Shown piece by piece: positions 59,242-64,000 of a stretch of 64,000 nt of DNA; within the stretch, counting starts at the first letter, position 1; the number at the start of each line of letters is the position of its first letter. This DNA is from Callaeas wilsoni (Eukaryota > Chordata > Aves > Passeriformes > Callaeidae). The notes below the pieces were generated by a model, which saw nothing but the letters and a program-made list of their open reading frames with translations, searched no databases and was not told the DNA's origin. The stretch covers positions 1-64,000 of the forward strand of contig VWPU01011627.1 in NCBI GenBank assembly GCA_013398955.1. The letters are read 5' to 3'. The position numbers and the translations under genes are program-made.

Positions 59242-61196
59242 GTATGCGCTTTTCTGCTTTTGGGCTTGTGGTTGCTATGCCTGTCCCTTCCTCCTCCCCG
59301 CGGTGATGGGCGAGCGCTGGGGCTGCTGTGCCTGTAACCTCCTTTTCCTGCATGTGGGAGCTGTCTGTGTCTCTTTGTGTTTAATCCCCGGGTTCTGCAC
59401 TAGCATCCACATTAAAAACGTTGTTTTAACACTGTCCAAATGCCAAGTGAACTCCTCTTTGTAACAGCTCAGCATCTAAACCTGATTTTTAACCCGTTAG
59501 TCCATTTTTTGTTTTACTTTTTAACAGCTAAGTGCTAGGAGTGTATTTAAATACACAGGGGTTTTGCACAGTTGTGTAGATGCTTTTTATTTTTTTTTTT
59601 TTTCTTTTTCCAGAGGGGTAATTGGGGTAATTGTTTTCCATTCCCAAATGGTTTTTTGTCTGTGCTTCTGAACTGCTATCAAGAATACTTAAACCAGATC
59701 ATTTATTCCAAGTGCCAGAGAGCACAGCTTATCCAGATTGCTCTATGGTGTTTCTAGACTACAATCTAGTATCACCTCATGTTATGCACTATTTACAAGA
59801 TTCCCTGAAATTTAATTTTTTTTTAAAGTAAATTATTGACATTTAATCTTTGGAGCGCCTCAGTCAGAGTCCTGTTCAGGGAATATTAAGTATGTTTGCT
59901 TAATCTGACATGATGAATTGTACATGTCCCAGTTTTCTCTGCCTTCCATAAAATATATTCTAAGGCTAAAAAGAGCCTCTTGGAAATGCTTAATAGCAGT
60001 TTCTTGGATTGCTTGTTTTTTCAAGTTGTCCAGCAGAGATCTTGAGGTTTTTTTGGGTTTTTTTTCCACACGATTTAAAAGTGGAAGAGGGAGTTTTGCA
60101 GTTTTTGCTGTCAATTTTTTTTTTAATATAAAGCAAAGGAACTTGTAAATCTTTTACTTCCCTCCTTTTTTTTTTTTTTCCTTTTTAATGTGAATGGTTT
60201 TTTTTTTTTTTTTTTTCCCTTTGAATGTGAATGGATTTTTTTTTTAATTTTTTTCCCTTTTCTTCACCCAGATGAGAACAAATCACGTTTTTGTTCTAGC
60301 TGGAAAGCAAAACATTTCGGGAAGCGATTTCCTGGTCCTGAGCGGTGAGCACTGCGGATGCTCACCCCCATCCTTGAACTGCAGAGTAGGAATAACAGCC
60401 TGGCTTTGTAACAGGCCTCCCTGACAGAAGCACTGGGTTTTTCATGGGCAGCATGCTGGCAAGCTTGTCTGGCTGTTGGTGGCTGGCTTTTTAGCTGCAC
60501 TGGCTGAGCAGTTGGGGTTCGTAAAGAACGACTAAGACAACTTAAACGTACTGCTTTTTAACCGAGGGTGCAATAATACAGAGATATGTAGCATTTTAAG
60601 CTCAAATTGTCAAGCCTTGATGCCTAAAATTAAGCATGTAAGTAGGTGGCCTTACTTTCAGAGGTGCTCAGCACCAGCAGCTCTTGGAGTTTTAGAGGAC
60701 TGGTGAGAGCTCAGGGCTGCAAAAATCAGGAAGCCCACGTAGGTACCAAATACAGGCCTAGGAGCCAAACATAGTTATTTGATTTACTAAAATATTTCCC
60801 TTTCTCAATGACCAAAATGCCTTAAAATGTGAAGACACTTACAAAGCAAAAACCATTTTTAAGTATGGCACCTGCTGTCTGATTTTTATTGACACTTTCC
60901 AAAGAAGAAGGAGGTAGCCAAACCCTAAGAATATTTCATCCAGTCTAGAAGACATTTTCAGTAATTAGAGATCTGGAAGGAATTTTCGTTTTAAGGAGTT
61001 GCCTGAAGAAGGGAAGATCTGTTTGGACAACAAAATATTTTGTAAGGGCTTCATACCTTGTTGCCCTTTCCCCCCTGCACATGGGCTGCAGCTCCCCCAG
61101 TGCTGAGTAGAAAGTGGAGCAGCTGCCACTTCACTGCTAGGAACTGATGGCTTCAGGAGGATTGCCCAGCTCCAGGCCCCGACACTCTGCAGCAGT
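59242..61196 (+). other. TEAD1: TEAD1 intron after the exon pair
   Basis: Intron with several T-runs (59588-59602, 60168-60260). I looked for the next TEAD1 exon and for the short VTSM mini-exon reported in some TEAD1 isoforms and saw neither. No RNA gene or other repeat was recognised here. Confidence 0.6.
60165..60262. repeat. T-rich tract with 37-bp duplicated motif
   Basis: AATGTGAATGG occurs at 60187 and 60224, each followed by a long T-run and a CCCTTT group. It is a small slippage-type duplication in poly(T). Confidence 0.75.
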
Positions 61197-61403
61197 GGGG
61201 ACAGAATGCACACAGGAGCTGTGCCCTGTGTGCTTCACCTCTGCGACACCACGGCGGGGACAGAATGCACACAGGAGCTGTGCCCTGTGTGCTTCACCTC
61301 TGCGACACCACGGCGGGGACAGAATGCACACAGGAGCTGTGCCCTGTGTGCTTCACCTCTGCGACACCACGGCGGGGACAGAATGCACACAGGAGCTGTG
61401 CCC
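61197..61403. repeat. Perfect 59-bp tandem repeat, 3.5 copies
   Basis: Units beginning GGGGACAGAATGCACACAGG start at 61197, 61256, 61315 and 61374. The first three are followed by the same 59-base spacing and I saw no mismatch between them; the fourth breaks off after CTGTGCCC. Near-identity implies recent expansion or ongoing homogenisation, and copy number is likely variable between individuals. Frames through it are repeat-driven and not genes. Confidence 0.95.
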
Positions 61404-61938
61404 CGGCCTTGCTGACAAAAGATGCTGCAGCCCTTCCCCAGTGGGTCCCAAGCCGCTTGTCCTGCCCCTGCTCCTGAGTCCCCATGGGATTAGCTCCCTC
61501 AGGAGCCCTGACACCGCCCCAGCTAGTCCTGCACAGCCCCCAGCCTAAGGAGTGCCCTGGAAGGGTGAAGGAGCCGGGCTCTCCCCACCTCCCCCTTCTT
61601 TTCCTTGCCAGTGTTGGTCTCAGTGAACCGGGAGCCACGGCTTGACACCTGCCCCCTTGCACTGGTCCCTCCTGGAGAAGGGGCAGCCTCCCACAGGCCT
61701 TTTCCTCCCCACATGGAAGAGATGACACTTTGATGTAAGAAGGTGCCGTAAGGGAGCTGCCTTATGAAGAAGAGAGCCCTCATTCCTCTTGCCTGCTGCA
61801 GTTACTCCCTGGAAGTGGTAGAAGCTGCTGGTTTTGACCCTGAGATGGAACTTTGCTTCTCCAGATATTTTGTTAGTGCTACTGCCCATTTTTCTTGTTA
61901 TTCCTGTATTGAACCACCTGTATTGTCCACTGTCACCC
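61404..61938. other. GC-rich intronic sequence, no gene seen
   Basis: A GC-rich segment (to about 61720) follows the 59-bp array and then returns to average composition. A 144-codon minus frame (61294-61728) is mostly repeat array and proline/glycine-rich sequence. I do not recognise an element. Confidence 0.5.
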
Positions 61939-62040
61939 AGAATCACCTGGAATCACCCAGAATCATGGACTGGTTAGGATTGAAAGGGACCTCTGGAGAT
62001 CATTTAGTCCAACTCCCCCCTGCTAAAGCAGTTTGTGGAG
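61939..62040 (-). mobile_element. CR1 LINE 3' fragment
   Basis: Three AGAATCA-type terminal repeats, then GGTTAGGATTGAAAGGGACC, then CATTTAGTCCAACTCCCCCC and TGCTAAAGCAG. This is the reverse complement of the avian CR1 3' end. Confidence 0.95.
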
Positions 62041-62315
62041 GACTTTAAAAGCTGCCTGAGAAGGACATCACTGGTGCAAAAGGAAGACAAGGTGTATACA
62101 TTCCAACACCTCTGGAGCGTGGAAAACAAAGGCCTCATTGTTTCAACGGGAACCAGTATTGGCAGCAGCCTGAATTGCCCCATCAATATCCTCGGGAAGA
62201 TGACGGGCTCTTGCTGTCCTGAAGCGGGTGCTGTCTGCATTCCCTGGGGAAAGGGTGACCAAGGAGAAGACAGGACCCACAGTTTTTTACACCAGTGACT
62301 TTTTACACGAGCATG
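62041..62315. other. Spacer between two divergent CR1 tails
   Basis: About 275 bases between a minus-strand and a plus-strand CR1. It has an 87-codon plus frame (62035-62298) with no recognisable domain. It may be unique sequence or upstream CR1 body too diverged to see. Confidence 0.4.
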
Positions 62316-62599
62316 TAGTGACAGGACAAGGGGGAATGGCTTCAAACTGAAAGAGAGTAGGTTTAGTTTGGATTTTAGGAAAAAAAAAATTACTGTGAGG
62401 GTGGTGAGGCACTGGAAGACTTTGCCCAGAGAAGCTGTGGATGCCTCATCCCTGGCAGTGTTCAAGGCCAGGCTGGATGGTGCTTAGAGCAGCCTGGTCT
62501 AGTGGGAGGTGACCTTTTAAAAAAGTCCCACTAGCAGTGGGGTTGGAGCTAGATGATTTTTAAGGTCTCTTCCGACCCAAACCGTTCTATGATTCTATG
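62316..62599 (+). mobile_element. CR1 LINE 3' fragment
   Basis: GTGACAGGACAAGGGGGAAT, CTTCAAACTGAAAGAGAG, AAGGCCAGGCTGGATGG, GAGCAGCCTGGTCTAGTGGG and the end GTTCTATGATTCTATG give a textbook avian CR1 3' end in plus orientation, the best preserved of the six in the window. Confidence 0.97.
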
Positions 62600-64000
62600 C
62601 TTCCCACTCAGGCCAACTCACTCTTTTAACAGTGAGCTGCCACTTGTGAAAGGTGTGATTGGTGGCACCCAGGGAAGCAGTTACTACTTTTAAAAAAATC
62701 CCATATGCATCTGGTGCCAATTTTCTTTTGAGATGTGTCTGATCCGATCTGCCCCATTGGCCCCAACTCCAGACCTCTTAGTTTGGTGAAGTGTTTGCAC
62801 AAATAACCCTTGTTCCCCAAGAAGCTGCTGAGTTTGTTTTGTACCAAGAGATCTTACTGTCCTGCCTTGGTCTGAAACCTGCTCATGGAGAGGAGAGGAC
62901 TTGGGCAAATCTTCCTGTGTTAATCTTCTGCAAAAATGCCCAAGGATGGAAGGATTTCAGGGCTATCTTCACCCATTGCACTGGAAGCTTTCCTAGGAGG
63001 CTGAAATCTCACCTGCATGCCATAAAGTCTGCTTGGTCCAGCAAAGTCCCTTTTCTTCAGTGGGAAGTGCCTGCAGTCACTGTGGATGGATGGATCCTTA
63101 GCCTGCAAGGAAGTGAAGTTTCACCCGTAAATGCTATTGCTGCCTTTCAAGACCACCAGCAAAGAATGTCCCCTCAGCCCTTCCAGGGATGACATACATT
63201 TTAATTCTCTTTACAGCAGGAAAATACACCTGTTTTAGAGATTTTAATCTTAATATACTGAGGTTATTAAAATCTTCCTGAAGTTAGAGAAATTTAATCT
63301 CATGAAAACGGGAAGAAAGGCTGAGATAAAGTTGTCCTTGGAGACAGATCTGAAAGGCGGCTCCTTTCATGGCATTTCCTCTCATGCAGAGGCTGGAGGA
63401 GGCAAAGCAGCATTTTTACGCTCCAATGTTGTGTTTCTGTGTCAAATACACCAGTCCATAGTGTCAGGTCACAGCATTTCCCACCTTTGCACTGACAGGG
63501 AGCCAAAGTCACCTCTGTCCGTTCAGGACAAAAGATGGATTGGAAGCTGTACATAAAGAGAGTAAAGGTGTTCCCAGCAGGATGTACATCTATCTTAGCC
63601 TTTCGTATCAGATTTTTTTCATAGTGCAAGATTAATTAGACAGAGACAAAAAACCTCGCATTAAAATGCCTACAGTTCACATGTATTACATGTTTTTAAA
63701 TCCATTATTCTACATTCCGCATTTAGGGATAAAAAGAAAATATTGTTGACAATTATAAAATGCTAAAGATAGCTCTATACTTTTTTAAATGAACAATGAT
63801 AAAAGCCTTGAAAAATTCCCTTTGATGTGAATGGAGTCTTCAGCATTTTGAAATACAATAAGATGGATTAATTGCTACTCATTAGGCAGCAAGTTGGGAC
63901 AGCTTTGAATGCGCATTCTCTTCTTGGCATTAGCTATTGCCTGGCTGAAATAGCCAGCTTTTGTATTTACTCCTGTCTTCTCTAATAATAAGCAAATTGG
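62600..64000 (+). other. TEAD1: TEAD1 intron, no exon seen
   Basis: Moderate-GC sequence to about 63190, then AT-rich sequence to the window end. A 133-codon plus frame at 62791-63192 has no recognisable domain and no TEAD1 similarity. The AT-rich last 500 bases could be conserved noncoding sequence but nothing specific is visible. Confidence 0.5.

Noticed and set aside
61147..61728. Plus and minus frames of 133-144 codons with repeated residues
   Set aside because: They run through the 59-bp tandem repeat; 59 is not a multiple of three, so the repeats are read in rotating frames with no stop by accident.
62791..63192. 133-codon frame considered as the next TEAD1 exon
   Set aside because: Does not contain DQTAKDKAL or any other TEAD1 sequence.
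1..64000. CRISPR arrays, bacterial operons, tRNA and rRNA genes
   Set aside because: Looked for and not seen; the repeats present are minisatellites and eukaryotic transposons, and the coding parts are spliced vertebrate exons.

Overview
The window is a piece of a bird genome, almost all of it intron of one large gene on the + strand: TEAD1 (TEF-1), the Hippo-pathway TEA-domain transcription factor. The bird assignment rests on six 3' fragments of CR1 LINEs, some ending in the short ATTCTATG-type direct repeats typical of avian CR1, and on two copies of a GC-rich LTR family that I recognise from bird genomes. No bacterial or organellar features are present. I cannot resolve the species.

The only coding sequence I can support is three short exons in the last 8 kb. 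Exon 56155-56219 encodes the TEA-domain stretch from GRNELIAR to TRTRKQ. It is followed by two tandem, homologous 63-base exons, 59028-59090 and 59179-59241, separated by only 88 bases. Both encode the VSSHIQVLAR recognition-helix segment but finish it differently: KKVREIQAAIK in the first and RRKSRDFHSKLK (counted from the second R) in the second. The second is the standard TEAD1 form. The first looks like an alternative cassette that changes the end of the DNA-binding domain and removes the PKA target serine (Ser-102 in human TEAD1). Exon phases, splice sites and the very short intervening intron point to regulated, perhaps mutually exclusive, splicing.

Bases 1-56154 are upstream intron, with no recognisable coding exon. 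They hold a CpG-rich opening (1-265), a Chompy-like hairpin MITE and remnants of similar elements, an old MIR/L3-type remnant, a truncated minus-strand LTR (10474-11329), a 57-bp minisatellite with an N inside it (21949-22349), a CR1 (22640-22889), a CpG-dense patch (33524-33785), a nearly complete solo LTR with a 5-bp target duplication (41790-42625) and several more CR1 tails. Much of the rest is AT-rich unique sequence that may contain conserved regulatory elements; this cannot be judged from one sequence.

Downstream of the exon pair (59242 to the end) the next intron contains T-rich tracts, a perfect 59-bp tandem repeat (61197-61403) and two CR1 tails pointing away from each other (61939-62040 and 62316-62599). 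The next TEAD1 exon is not in the window.
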